From assembly GCF_013314895.1 (NCBI RefSeq), contig NZ_JABTYE010000002.1, positions 124,001-188,000 of the forward strand: DNA of 64,000 bases. Reading direction: 5' to 3'. Below the pieces are notes generated by a model. That model made no database searches. It was given only the letters and a program-made list of their open reading frames with translations, and was not told where the DNA came from. Shown in pieces: positions 38,200 to 46,693 of the stretch; position 1 is the first letter of the stretch, and the number at the start of each line of letters is the position of its first letter. A program made the translations under genes and the position numbers. The stretch comes from Cupriavidus gilardii (GTDB lineage Bacteria; Pseudomonadota; Gammaproteobacteria; Burkholderiales; Burkholderiaceae).

Positions 38200-40914
38200 C
38201 TAACCCCGCGGCCCGGGCACCGTGGTATCGACATCGCGGTGGCGCACCATCGAATGGATCGCCACCACGAGCTCGCCGATCTGCACCGGCTTGGACAGAT
38301 GCACCTGGAAGCCGGCCATCATTGCGCGCATGCGGTCCTGGGCCTCGGCATGACCGGATAGCGCGATCGCGCTGAGGCGGCAGGCGAGCGGCACATTGCG
38401 TTCGGTCTCGAGCCGGCGGACGCGCCGCAGCACCGTGTAGCCGTCCTCCTCGTCGAGCGCGATATCGCACAGCAGCACCTGCGGCCAGTGAAGCGGATCG
38501 GCCTTGCCGAGCAAGTCGAGCAGATCGTCGCCGCGACCGAAAGCCTGCGCGTCGGCGCCGTAGTCCTCCAGCGTGCTGGTCAGCACCTCGCGCGTGGGCT
38601 CGTCGTCGTCGAGCACCAGAATACGCAGCCCCTTCAGCGCGTCGGGTGCAGGCAGTGTGGCCGTGATATCGGGCGGCGCGACCGGCGGCGGGGCCGGCGT
38701 TTCGCGGATCGGCCGCAGCGGCATCGTGATGCGATAGCCGTGTCCATGCGGATCGACCGTCAGGCGAACGGCATGGTCCTCCAGCAGGTTCTCCAGCTCA
38801 CGCATATCGGGCAGCGGCGCCTGCCGGTCCGGCGCGGCGACGTAGAGCGAGGCCTCGCCGCCCTGCCGTTCGAGCCGCAATTCGACGCGCCCGCCCGGCT
38901 CCATGTCGTCGATCAGTGCGTGGCACAGCTCCCACACCGCCTTCTGCACCACGCCCGGGTCGCCTGTGACACGTAGTTCTGCCTCGCCCAGCACGGTGAA
39001 CAGATTGACCTGCCGCTCGGCGATCAGCTCGCGCAAGCCGTCGACCACCGCGGCGACGATGGCCTCGAGCCGGATCGGCTGCAGCGCCAGCTTCTGCTCG
39101 GTGCGTTCCAGCTCGCGCTGCTGCTGTTGCAGGCGCCACATCTGCGCGTAGACCCCGCGCCGCGCCAGCAGTGCGTCGTGAGTGCCCTCCTCCACCACGC
39201 GGCCGTGCTCCATCACCAGAATATGGTCGGCGTCGGCGATGGTGGACAGCCGGTGCGCGATGATCAGCGCGGTGCGGCCCTTCGCCACTTCGGCCAGCTC
39301 GCGCTGGATCGCGCGCTCCGAACGCGTATCGAGGGCGGAGGTCGCCTCGTCGAACACCACGATCGGCGGCTTCTTCAACAGCGCGCGGGCAATCGCCACG
39401 CGCTGGCGCTCGCCCCCGGACAGCCGCACGCCGCGTTCGCCAACGCGGGTCTCGTAGGTGTCGGGCAGACGGTCGATAAAGGCATCGAGCTGCGCCGCAC
39501 GCGCGGCCTCGACGATATCGGCGCGGGTCGCACCCTCGCGGCCGTAGGCGATGTTGTAGGCGATGGTGTCGTTGAACAGGATAGTGTCCTGCGGCACGAT
39601 GCCGATCACCTCGCGCAGGCTCTGCTGCGTGACCAGCCGCAGGTCTTGCCCGTCGATGCTGATCTTGCCGCTGTCGGGCAGATACAAGCGGAACAGCAAC
39701 CGCGCCAGCGTCGATTTGCCCGAGCCGCTGCCGCCGACCACCGCCACCGTCTGCCCGGCGCCGATGCGGAAACTGACGTCCCACAACGTCTGCCGGCTCG
39801 GGTCATAGCTGAAGTTGACGTGCTCGAACACGATTTCGCCGCGGGACACGTGCAAGGGCCGCGCGCCCGGCGCATCGTGGTCCTCGCCCGGCGGGCCCTG
39901 CGCGTCGAGCAGCGCGAACAGCCGCTCGACCTGCGTCATCGCATCGTTGGACTCGCGGAAGATGAACCCCAGCGTATTGAGCGGCAGCACCACCTGGATG
40001 ATGTACGCGTTGATCAGCACCAGGTCGCCCACCGTCAGCACGCCGGTGACGACCCGCTCGGTCGCCAGCAGCATCACCGCCGCCACGCCGAGCGCAATAC
40101 AGCAGCTCTGGCCCACATGCAGTGCGGACAGCGCGTACTGGTTCTCAACGCTCGCATCGACCCAGCCTTCGAGCAGGCCGGACAGTCGCTTCGTCTCAAA
40201 CTTTTCTCGGGCGAAGAACTTGACGGTGTCGTAGTTCAGCAGGCTGTCGACCACCTTGCTGTTGGTCTGCGCCTCGACCGCATTGACCTTGCGCTGCACT
40301 TTGGTCCGCCGCCGCGTCATCACGAAGGTGTAGCCGGCATACAGGGCGAACGTCACCACGATGATCGCCGCGAAGGCCCCGCCATAAGCCGCGATCATGA
40401 TGATCAGCACCGAACCGATCTCCATCAGCGTCGGCACGATGGTGAAGACCGCGACCCCCAGCAGGAAGCCGATCGCGGCGGTGCCCTTCTCCAGATCGCG
40501 AATCACGCTGCCGGTTTCGCGGCGGGCATGAAAGCGCGCGCCCAGCGCATGCAGATGCGCGAAGGTCCGCTCCATGAAGGTAGCCACGGTGCGCTGCGTG
40601 ACCGGGGCGAACACGACGTCGCGCAGCTCGTTGAAGGCGTTGCCGAGCAGGCGCAGCGCCGCGTAGGCAAGCACCAGAAACACCGGCATCGTGATCGCCG
40701 CGCCGGCCATCGCGGCAGCGCCGGTGGCGACCGGGGCCACATCGTCGACCACCAGCTTGAGCACCAGCGGCACCGCCACGGCGGCGGCCTTGGCCAGGAT
40801 CAGCAGCACGACCGCCACGCCGACGCGGGCACGAAAACGCCAGATCGTGGCCCATAGTTCGGCCGCGATCCGGCGTTTGGAGGCGGGGGTGGGATGTCCG
40901 TTGGTCGGCGGCAT
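38200..40914 (-). CDS. ABC exporter fused to a degenerate HATPase-like region and a receiver domain
   Basis: A 904-residue protein. Residues 20-320 form an ABC exporter membrane domain of the ATM1/HMT1 type (NYDTVKFFAREKFE). The nucleotide-binding domain has Walker A GGSGSGKST (about 388), signature LSGGERQ (about 498), Walker B VVFDEATSALD (about 520) and H-loop AHRLST (about 553). Residues 600-745 look like a histidine-kinase ATPase domain (PIRLEAIVAAVVDGLRELI ... DPGVVQKAVWELCHALIDDMEPGGRVELRL) but lack the N-box Asn and G-boxes. Residues 764-890 form a receiver domain with acidic DDDE, phospho-acceptor Asp in LLCDIALDEEDG, Ser in ALSG and Lys in LSKPV. The domains are in one continuous frame, with no frameshift. 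Substrate unknown. Confidence 0.93.
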   Translation of the reverse strand: MPPTNGHPTPASKRRIAAELWATIWRFRARVGVAVVLLILAKAAAVAVPLVLKLVVDDVAPVATGAAAMAGAAITMPVFLVLAYAALRLLGNAFNELRDVVFAPVTQRTVATFMERTFAHLHALGARFHARRETGSVIRDLEKGTAAIGFLLGVAVFTIVPTLMEIGSVLIIMIAAYGGAFAAIIVVTFALYAGYTFVMTRRRTKVQRKVNAVEAQTNSKVVDSLLNYDTVKFFAREKFETKRLSGLLEGWVDASVENQYALSALHVGQSCCIALGVAAVMLLATERVVTGVLTVGDLVLINAYIIQVVLPLNTLGFIFRESNDAMTQVERLFALLDAQGPPGEDHDAPGARPLHVSRGEIVFEHVNFSYDPSRQTLWDVSFRIGAGQTVAVVGGSGSGKSTLARLLFRLYLPDSGKISIDGQDLRLVTQQSLREVIGIVPQDTILFNDTIAYNIAYGREGATRADIVEAARAAQLDAFIDRLPDTYETRVGERGVRLSGGERQRVAIARALLKKPPIVVFDEATSALDTRSERAIQRELAEVAKGRTALIIAHRLSTIADADHILVMEHGRVVEEGTHDALLARRGVYAQMWRLQQQQRELERTEQKLALQPIRLEAIVAAVVDGLRELIAERQVNLFTVLGEAELRVTGDPGVVQKAVWELCHALIDDMEPGGRVELRLERQGGEASLYVAAPDRQAPLPDMRELENLLEDHAVRLTVDPHGHGYRITMPLRPIRETPAPPPVAPPDITATLPAPDALKGLRILVLDDDEPTREVLTSTLEDYGADAQAFGRGDDLLDLLGKADPLHWPQVLLCDIALDEEDGYTVLRRVRRLETERNVPLACRLSAIALSGHAEAQDRMRAMMAGFQVHLSKPVQIGELVVAIHSMVRHRDVDTTVPGPRG

Positions 40915-40958
40915 CGTCTCGCTGGTTGGCGGCAGCGCTTGGCCCGAAGCTCAGGCCG

Positions 40959-41921
40959 TCACGACCGGTTATCGACCTTGGGCGCGTCCGGCGTGGTGCT
41001 GCCCGGATCCCGCAGGTCGCCTTCGCCGACGCCCGGTGGGAACTGGCCGCGGCGGATCTGGCGGAAGGTGTCGTTCGGCCCGCTGGGCTCGGGCGTGGTG
41101 GTGGCCCCGCGCACCAGTTCCGGCTCGTCGCTCTTTTCGCCGGGCTGGCGATGCGACTGCGCCGATTCCCAGGCTTCGCGCGGTTGTTCTTCGGCGGGGT
41201 GCTGGCCCTGGCCTTCGCGTTGACCTCGGGTCTGGCCCTGGCCCGCGCCTTGGCTCGCCCCTTGGCTCGCCCCTTGACTCGACTCCTGACCGGCCGACGG
41301 GGCCTGTCCCGTGGCGCCCTGCTGCCGCGGCTCTCCCGCCCGCTGGCCCTGCATGCGGGCCTCGTCGCCCTTGCTGACGCCCTCGTGCGTGGTGGTGTGC
41401 TGGCCCGGCGTCAGCAGCACGCCGAGATCCCGCTCGCCATTGCCGCCGGCCACATCGGCCGCACCGGCCTCGCCGGCCTCTGCGCCCTGCCCGGCATGAC
41501 GGTCCTCGTCCTGCCTGACCGACTGGTCGATCTCGCTACCCGGGTCCTCGTTGCCGGTCGCGCTCAGCGCGCCTTCGCCCAGCTGGCCGGCGCGTTCGTG
41601 CGGCGCGGTCTCCTGCAGCGGCTGCGGCGTGCTCATCGGATCGAAGTCGGACCAGCGGCCGTTCTCCCATTGGCCCTCGGCCTGTTCGAGTTCGCGCCCG
41701 CCCTCGAGGCGGATCAGTTCGGCAGCGGTCTGCAGCCGTTCGGGCTCGACGCGCGCCGCCAGCAGCACGCCGGGCGGGCGCGCCAGTTCCTGTGCAGGCT
41801 GGGGCGTGCCGACCGTGAAGATCGACACATCCCATACCGAGAATCCGTGTCCATACAACCCTCGCGCCGCGCGCTCGGCGTCAGCGAAGGAATCGAAACG
41901 CCCTGCCACGATGGTCGACAT
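40959..41921 (-). CDS. Stress-type protein with Gln/Gly-rich tail
   Basis: A 320-residue protein; ATG 41921 follows AGGAG. Residues 1-75 form a small alpha/beta domain (STIVAGRFDSFADAERAARGLYGHGFSVWDVSIFTVG) resembling the YflT/GSP17M-type heat-induced stress domain. The rest is hydrophilic and disordered, with SSQGASQGASQGAGQGQTRGQ made of short tandem repeats. It lies 44 bases upstream of the ABC-receiver gene on the same strand and may be cotranscribed with it. Confidence 0.75.
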   Translation of the reverse strand: MSTIVAGRFDSFADAERAARGLYGHGFSVWDVSIFTVGTPQPAQELARPPGVLLAARVEPERLQTAAELIRLEGGRELEQAEGQWENGRWSDFDPMSTPQPLQETAPHERAGQLGEGALSATGNEDPGSEIDQSVRQDEDRHAGQGAEAGEAGAADVAGGNGERDLGVLLTPGQHTTTHEGVSKGDEARMQGQRAGEPRQQGATGQAPSAGQESSQGASQGASQGAGQGQTRGQREGQGQHPAEEQPREAWESAQSHRQPGEKSDEPELVRGATTTPEPSGPNDTFRQIRRGQFPPGVGEGDLRDPGSTTPDAPKVDNRS

Positions 41922-42071
41922 GATTGGCTCCTGGGTTCGGCAACGACATTCTTCGCGCTGTGCAAGGAATGCGCCCGGGCATGGGGGCGCGCTGAGGGCG
42001 CATCCCCGCCGAATGGCGACGTGTCGCGCATGTCGATCTTGCAACACGCATACCGATCTACACGGCGAACT

Positions 42072-42107
42072 CCATGGCGATCTTCATGGCGATCTTCATG
42101 GCGATCT
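42072..42107. repeat. 12-base tandem repeat, three copies
   Basis: TCCATGGCGATC is followed by two copies of TTCATGGCGATC in the gap between two minus-strand genes. No convincing gene uses it. Confidence 0.6.
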
Positions 42108-42118
42108 GCACCGGTCAG

Positions 42119-42760
42119 TCAGACGCCATCGTCGCGAGGCGCCTTCTTCGATCCGATCTCCACAGCGACCTCTTCTTCCAGATCGTGCCGGGCCTCCTGC
42201 TTGGCGACATGCGTCTGCAGCGCATCGTCGAGCCCGTGCGTTTCCGCGATATCGCTTTCGCGCTCGGCCAGCTCGGACAATTGCCGGTAGAACGCCGCCA
42301 GCTTCTTCAGATCCTCTTCGTCGAGATCCTCGATCGACACCAACCGGCTGCTGGCATGGCGATGCGAGGCCAGCAATTCATTGAGCTTCAAATGAACCGC
42401 CAGCGAGTCCTTGTTCTGCGCCTGCTGAATCAGGAACACCATCACGAAGGTGATGATCGTCGTGGCCGTATTGATGACCAGCTGCCAGGTCTCCGAGTAA
42501 TTGAACATCGGCCCCGTCACCGCCCAGAGGATCACCACGCCAACTGCCATCGCAAACGCGATCGGTGAGCCGGCACCGCGCGTCGCGTGGCCGGCGAACC
42601 ATTCGAAGCTGTGCATCACGCGTCGTCGCCAGCCGTGCCGGTCATCGTCCGGCGACTCGTTGGCAGCGCCATTGGCATTGCCGTTGGCGGACTTGCCGTT
42701 CATCACTTCGCGGGCGACGCTGGCGAGGCGATCGCGGTCGGTACTGGCTGCGTCTGGCAT
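42119..42760 (-). CDS. Low-affinity iron permease-like membrane protein
   Basis: A 213-residue protein. ATG 42760 has AGGA upstream. Residues 50-125 match the low-affinity iron permease family: FEWFAGHATRGAGSPIAFAMAVGVVILWAVTGPMFNYSETWQLVINTATTIITFVMVFLIQQAQNKD (read in pieces), with two membrane helices. A charged helical tail (LDEEDLKKLAAFYRQLSELAERESDIAE) follows. The family name comes from yeast Fet4-type proteins; bacterial members are not proven iron transporters. Divergent from the Gly-rich BON gene. Confidence 0.85.
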   Translation of the reverse strand: MPDAASTDRDRLASVAREVMNGKSANGNANGAANESPDDDRHGWRRRVMHSFEWFAGHATRGAGSPIAFAMAVGVVILWAVTGPMFNYSETWQLVINTATTIITFVMVFLIQQAQNKDSLAVHLKLNELLASHRHASSRLVSIEDLDEEDLKKLAAFYRQLSELAERESDIAETHGLDDALQTHVAKQEARHDLEEEVAVEIGSKKAPRDDGV

Positions 42761-43045
42761 GACGATTCCTGAAGCGCCGTCGGCATGGGGGCTGCGGCAA
42801 GCAAAGCGCGCCCTGGCCGGAGGATCGGCAATACCGATATAGGGCAAATTCCATACCCGCCAGGCGAACACGGCGGCCCTCGCTCACGCAAATGTCGAAA
42901 GAGACTGGGCTTCGGTGCCGGGCCCGCCATGCGCCGTACTTTTTACAAGTCCCGGCGGCAAAGTTTGCATGACGCCCCTTCACCGCGGATTCGACCGCCG
43001 CGCCGTGCACGTGCCGCGCTTTTGCATGCCGCCCCGCGCGCACAA

Positions 43046-43061
43046 CGGTACGGTTCTTGCG
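43046..43061 (+). promoter_or_regulatory. 16-base motif shared by the two Gly-rich BON genes
   Basis: CGGTACGGTTCTTGCG is identical to minus-strand 14883-14868. It lies 75 bases upstream of the ATG at 43137, in the 376-base divergent region that otherwise shows no gene. Confidence 0.55.
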
Positions 43062-43136
43062 GCTCATTCCCCGGTCGGGCAGCGGCCCGGCGTAGTGCGC
43101 GGCGCGTGCCGCCACTCGGTACGCAAGGAGGGACAG

Positions 43137-44762
43137 ATGAGCAACGGTAGCAATCAGCGCTACCCCGGCGGCTACGGTGGCTACGGCAGCGGTCCGGGGC
43201 GGGATCAGGGGAGCGGCAGCGAATGGTGGCGTGACAAGGACGGTGACGACATGGGCGAAGAAATGCGGTTTGGCGAGTACGGCGACGAAGGCGAATCACG
43301 CGAACAATACGGCGGCCGCGAGCAATACGGCCGCGGGCAAGCGGGCCGCGGGCAATACGGCGGCCAGCGCCCGGGGCAGCAGCGTTACGGCCAGGGGCAG
43401 GGTCAAGGTCAGGGCCAAGGTCAGGGCCAAGGTCAACGCTATGAGGACGAACGCGAACGCTGGCGCGATGAATGGGGCGCCGGACGGCGCGGCACCGGCG
43501 CCGGATCCGCTGGCACCACCCGCGACCAACAGCGCAGCGGCGGCGGGTCGTCGTTCGAGCAGCAATCCTCGCCGCGCTATCGCGGCAGCGGACAGGGGCG
43601 CTACGACCCGCACGACATGGGCGGCGCGCGCAATCCGTACAGCAGCGGCTATGCGGGCTACGACCCCAGCGGCGGCGGCGTGGAGCGCTATGGCATGTAC
43701 GGCGTGCGCGATACCGGCCGCGATGACGGACGCATGGGCCAGAGCTCGGGTGAAAGCTCGATACAGGGCTATGGCGGCCAGCAATACGGCGGCTATGGTC
43801 GCGAGCAAGGACGAGGCGGCAGCGGCGGCGATACATGGCGCGACCTCGAGGCGCGCGAACGGCTGCGTCGCGGCAGCGAAGCCGGCTATGGCGGCGGTTA
43901 TTACGGCAGCAGCTCCAGCGGTGGACAGTCGTACAGCGGCGGACAACGCGCCTATCCCGGCGATCCGGGCTACCGCCAGAGCGGTTCGTCGGGCTATGGC
44001 GGCGGCTCTCGCCAGGGCGGTCGCGGCTACGGGCTCGAGAGCTACGAGTCCGGCGGCCAGCGCGGCGGCTCGCAATATCAGTCGCAATCGGGCTATGGGT
44101 CGCAGTATGGGCAGCAATCCGGATCCCAGTACGGCTCGCAGTACGGCTCGCAGTACGGGCAGCAGTCGGGCCAGCAATACGGACAACAGGGACAACAGCA
44201 ACGCCGTCGCCGCGTCGGCCCGAAGGGCTATCAGCGCTCGGACGAGCGCATTCGCGAGGACCTGTGCGAGCGGCTGTCCGATGTGCCGATGGTCGACGTC
44301 AGCCAGGTCTCGGTCGAAGTCAGCGGCGGCACCGTGACGCTGACCGGCACCGTACGCGAGCGGCACGAGAAGTTCGTCATCGAGGATATCGCGGACGAGA
44401 TCTTCGGCGTCCAGGAGGTCCACAACCAGATTCGCGTGACGCGCGACATGGGCAGCGCAGGTGCGGGTTCGGAAGCGGGTGGCGACCTGCGCAGCAGTGG
44501 CGGGATGTCGGGGTCGTCCGGCTCATCGGGTGCCACGTCGGCGACGTCCAGCGGCTCGCCGCTGTCGTCGGGAACGATGGGCACGTCGGGCACCACGGGC
44601 GGCACCGGAAGCACCGGAAGCACCGGCAGCACAGGTTCGATGGGAACCGCCGGGACTTCCGGCACGACCGGTACCTCGGGTTCGTCGGTCTCCTCCGCCT
44701 CGGGCAGCACGCCCGATATCGGCGACGGGCTGGGATCGACCGGCAAGGGAACCAACCGCTGA
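43137..44762 (+). CDS. Gly/Gln/Tyr-rich protein with BON domain and Ser/Thr/Gly tail
   Basis: A 541-residue protein; ATG 43137 follows AAGGAGG. Residues 1-345 are low complexity (GGYGGYGSG, GQGQGQGQGQGQ, SQYGSQYGSQYGQQSGQQYGQQGQQQ) with many 6-15-base DNA repeats. RVGPKGYQRSDERIRE leads into a BON domain at about 366-436 (VSVEVSGGTVTLTGTVRERHEKFVIEDIADEIFGV). A tail of about 105 residues is GTMGTSGTTGGTGSTGSTG-like. Compared with its paralogue at 13354 it has this extra tail. No signal peptide is seen. The repetitive aromatic/Gln composition suggests an intrinsically disordered, possibly phase-separating region; that is inference. Confidence 0.85.
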   Translation: MSNGSNQRYPGGYGGYGSGPGRDQGSGSEWWRDKDGDDMGEEMRFGEYGDEGESREQYGGREQYGRGQAGRGQYGGQRPGQQRYGQGQGQGQGQGQGQGQRYEDERERWRDEWGAGRRGTGAGSAGTTRDQQRSGGGSSFEQQSSPRYRGSGQGRYDPHDMGGARNPYSSGYAGYDPSGGGVERYGMYGVRDTGRDDGRMGQSSGESSIQGYGGQQYGGYGREQGRGGSGGDTWRDLEARERLRRGSEAGYGGGYYGSSSSGGQSYSGGQRAYPGDPGYRQSGSSGYGGGSRQGGRGYGLESYESGGQRGGSQYQSQSGYGSQYGQQSGSQYGSQYGSQYGQQSGQQYGQQGQQQRRRRVGPKGYQRSDERIREDLCERLSDVPMVDVSQVSVEVSGGTVTLTGTVRERHEKFVIEDIADEIFGVQEVHNQIRVTRDMGSAGAGSEAGGDLRSSGGMSGSSGSSGATSATSSGSPLSSGTMGTSGTTGGTGSTGSTGSTGSMGTAGTSGTTGTSGSSVSSASGSTPDIGDGLGSTGKGTNR

Positions 44763-44783
44763 GTCGGCGCTGGAACGGCGCAC

Positions 44784-45404
44784 GTGAGCACCACGACCCT
44801 GGCCAAAGGCAGCAAGCTCCGCGCGCCGATCGCGGAGCTGCGGCCGACCCAGATCACGGTCGGCATGCTGCATGTCAAGCGCAAGATGCAGACGACGCGC
44901 CGTCAGCCCGAGGACCGGCTTGAGGCCTTCTTCGACAAGCACCGCATCCACGTGGTGGTGGCACCGAAGCACGTGCTGTACGTGGTGGACCACCACCACT
45001 GGGTGCGCGCCTGGCACGAGCTGGGCTTCGACATCATCCCGGTGTTCGTCCGCAAGGACCTGAGCGACCGCTCGGAGGACGAGTTCTGGGAGTACATGCT
45101 GCGCCGCCATCAGGTCCACCCCTACGACGAGCACGGCCAGCGCCAGCCGCTGTCGGCGCTGCCGCGCTCGGTGGCGGGCATGCGCGATGACCCGTATCGC
45201 AGCCTCGAAGCCTTCGTCCGCATCGCGGGCGGCTACCGCAGGGTCAAGCAAGCGTTTCCGGACTTCAAATGGGCGGACTTCTTCCGTCGCGAGATTCGTG
45301 GACCGATGGACAACCCGGAGTGCTTCGCCTATGCGCTGGCGCTGGCAGTGAAAGCGGCCAGGAGCCCGAAGGCGCGGGGCCTGCCTGGGTATATCGGCGA
45401 ATAG
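44784..45404 (+). CDS. ParB-like protein (ParBc_2 family)
   Basis: A 206-residue protein. ELRPTQITVGMLHVKRKM and LEAFFDKHRIHVVVAPKHVLYVVDHHHWVRAWHELG match the ParBc_2 family, a ParB/sulfiredoxin-fold group with a DHHH motif that is not the chromosome-partition ParB. The GTG at 44784 starts 21 bases after the BON stop and lacks a strong ribosome site, yet the conserved region begins near residue 18. Function is not established; nuclease or nucleotide-binding activity is possible for the fold. Confidence 0.85.
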   Translation: MSTTTLAKGSKLRAPIAELRPTQITVGMLHVKRKMQTTRRQPEDRLEAFFDKHRIHVVVAPKHVLYVVDHHHWVRAWHELGFDIIPVFVRKDLSDRSEDEFWEYMLRRHQVHPYDEHGQRQPLSALPRSVAGMRDDPYRSLEAFVRIAGGYRRVKQAFPDFKWADFFRREIRGPMDNPECFAYALALAVKAARSPKARGLPGYIGE

Positions 45405-45416
45405 GCGGCGATCGCC

Positions 45417-45992
45417 TTACCGCGCTGCGGGCGCGCCTGCGCCACCGATCACGGCCGCCACGTTCAACGCCTGCTGCTCGCTGGCCATCGGCACGAACAA
45501 CACCCCGTTGTTCACTGGGCGGCCGATGCGCGGCGTTGCCACCAGATTGCCGCCGACCGTCAGCACGAAGTTCTTGCCGGAGAACCGCTGCGTCAGCGAA
45601 GCGAGCTTCTGCGCGCCGGGCTGCGTGAAGTTGAAGCGGACATACGACTTGCCATCCTTGGCCTTGACGGCCATCACCGCGCTCAGGTCGCTGCGCACCA
45701 GCACGGGCTGCGGTGCGACCCACAACGTCGCATTGGCCATGCGCAGTTCGTTCAGATTTGGCGCGCGCTCGGGCTGCGCCAGGCGGAATTCGACGGACGG
45801 CTGTTGAGGGGCCTGTTGAGGGGCCTGTTGGGCTGCGGCGGCACGCGGTGCTTGCGAGGGCGCCGGTGCGGGCGCCGCGGCGGCAGGCGCCATCGCTGCG
45901 GGCTGCGAACCCTGTTGGGCAGGCATCTGCTGGCAGGCGCCGAGGGCGATGACGGCAAGAACGGAAGCGGCAACCGATGCGGCGCGATACAT
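45417..45992 (-). CDS. Lipoprotein with SecD/SecDF P1-head-like domain
   Basis: A 191-residue lipoprotein: signal peptide with lipobox ALGAC (Cys20). Residues 22-67 are Ala/Pro/Gln-rich with the repeat QQAPQQAPQQPS. Residues 68-185 (VEFRLAQPERAPNLNELRMANATLWVAPQPVLVRSDLSAVMAVKAKDGKSYVRFNFTQPGAQKL, in pieces) resemble the SecD P1-head domain, including the F-T-x-x-G pattern. GGAG precedes the ATG but directly follows an intrinsic terminator T-run (46002-46008). It may assist export or assembly of the nearby autotransporter, which is inference from position. Confidence 0.82.
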   Translation of the reverse strand: MYRAASVAASVLAVIALGACQQMPAQQGSQPAAMAPAAAAPAPAPSQAPRAAAAQQAPQQAPQQPSVEFRLAQPERAPNLNELRMANATLWVAPQPVLVRSDLSAVMAVKAKDGKSYVRFNFTQPGAQKLASLTQRFSGKNFVLTVGGNLVATPRIGRPVNNGVLFVPMASEQQALNVAAVIGGAGAPAAR

Positions 45993-46001
45993 GGCAACTC
46001 C

Positions 46002-46027
46002 AAAAAAACAAGGGCCGTTACCGGCCC
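46002..46027 (-). terminator. Intrinsic terminator directly abutting the lipoprotein ribosome site
   Basis: On the minus strand GGGCCG-GTAA-CGGCCC is followed by TTG and TTTTTTT, then at once by the GGAG and ATG of the lipoprotein gene. It is well placed to end the upstream BamE-like transcript, but it leaves no room for a separate promoter before the lipoprotein gene. Confidence 0.75.
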
Positions 46028-46043
46028 GATCAAGATTTTCCGT

Positions 46044-46065
46044 GGCCCGCTCAAAAAAGCGGGCC
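46044..46065 (-). promoter_or_regulatory. Second hairpin upstream of the terminator
   Basis: GGCCCGCT-N6-AGCGGGCC is a perfect eight-base inverted repeat with TTTTTG in the loop on the minus strand. Together with the terminator it gives a double-hairpin leader before the lipoprotein gene. Confidence 0.5.
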
Positions 46066-46091
46066 CGGCAATGCTACCTCAAGTCGCTGGA

Positions 46092-46124
46092 CTACCGCGA
46101 ATGCGGCGGCCCAGCGGCTTCCAA
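46092..46124 (+). repeat. Degenerate copy of the small dispersed element
   Basis: ACCGCGAATGCGG followed by CGGCCCAGCGGCTTCC resembles the elements at 1200-1235 and 17045-17080. It lies just after the BamE-like gene. Confidence 0.4.
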
Positions 46125-46133
46125 CGCCGCGCG

Positions 46134-46565
46134 TCAGGCCTTGGCCTTCTCGGTCAACGCCTTCGCCGCTTCCTCGCACTCCTTCTCGCGCCACAGGAAT
46201 TCCTGCGCACGCGTGTCGCGGTCGAACAGGATCTTGTACTGGCAGGCCTTGTCGCCGGACGGCGTCTGCAGATGGAACAGGTAGTCCCATTCGCGCACGA
46301 AGAAGAAGCCCTCGAGGAAATGCGGGCGGCCCAGCAGGTGATACAACTGGTCCTTCGTCATGCCGGCCTTGACCAGCGCCAGCTTGTTGGGATCCGGATG
46401 GATGCCCTCGAGCAGCGTCATGTTCTCTACGTCCATCTTCGGCCAGACCGGCGCCGCGGTGTGGCCGCGATCGTCGATCTTGCTGAGGTTGCCGCAGCCG
46501 GCCAGCAGCACGGCCGCCAGCACGGCGGCGCAGGGTGCGGCATGGCGTTTCATCGAATCAAACAT
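46134..46565 (-). CDS. BamE/OmlA (SmpA)-like outer-membrane lipoprotein beside the autotransporter
   Basis: A 143-residue lipoprotein. ATG 46565 follows AAGGAG by seven bases. The signal peptide ends in lipobox LLAGC. The mature part has the SmpA/OmlA pattern: DPNKLALVKAGMTKDQLYHLLGRPHF, then EWDYLFHLQTPSGDKACQYKILFDRDTRAQEFLW. BamE is part of the BAM complex, but this gene follows a trimeric autotransporter; SmpA/OmlA-like lipoproteins such as Acinetobacter TpgA and small lipoproteins such as Salmonella SadB assist surface display of such adhesins. It is therefore probably a dedicated accessory, cotranscribed with the adhesin. Confidence 0.88.
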   Translation of the reverse strand: MFDSMKRHAAPCAAVLAAVLLAGCGNLSKIDDRGHTAAPVWPKMDVENMTLLEGIHPDPNKLALVKAGMTKDQLYHLLGRPHFLEGFFFVREWDYLFHLQTPSGDKACQYKILFDRDTRAQEFLWREKECEEAAKALTEKAKA

Positions 46566-46636
46566 GGTTTCGAACTCCTTGTCCCGGCATCGCGTCATCG
46601 CGCCGACGGGACGTTGATGATCGGGTAGTGGTCGGA

Positions 46637-46664
46637 CGTGCGCCAGCTGGGGGACTGGCGCACG
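46637..46664. promoter_or_regulatory. Strong hairpin between adhesin and BamE-like genes
   Basis: CGTGCGCCAG-N8-CTGGCGCACG is a perfect ten-base stem in the 128-base gap. No T-run follows, so it is more likely an mRNA-stability or processing hairpin than a terminator. Confidence 0.6.
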
Positions 46665-46693
46665 CCCGTGCTACACGGACAATTCCGTGCGGC

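Noticed and set aside
42061..42118. Short peptide MAIFMAIFMAI from the 12-base repeat
   Set aside because: The frame runs on into the antisense of the iron-permease gene; the hydrophobic repeat is explained by the tandem DNA repeat.
43361..44220. Silk- or collagen-like protein
   Set aside because: The Gly/Tyr/Gln repeats are part of a BON-domain protein; no collagen Gly-X-Y periodicity is seen.
44784..45404. Chromosome or plasmid partition ParB near an origin
   Set aside because: It matches the ParBc_2 group, has no ParA partner, no parS-like sites nearby and no DnaA boxes.
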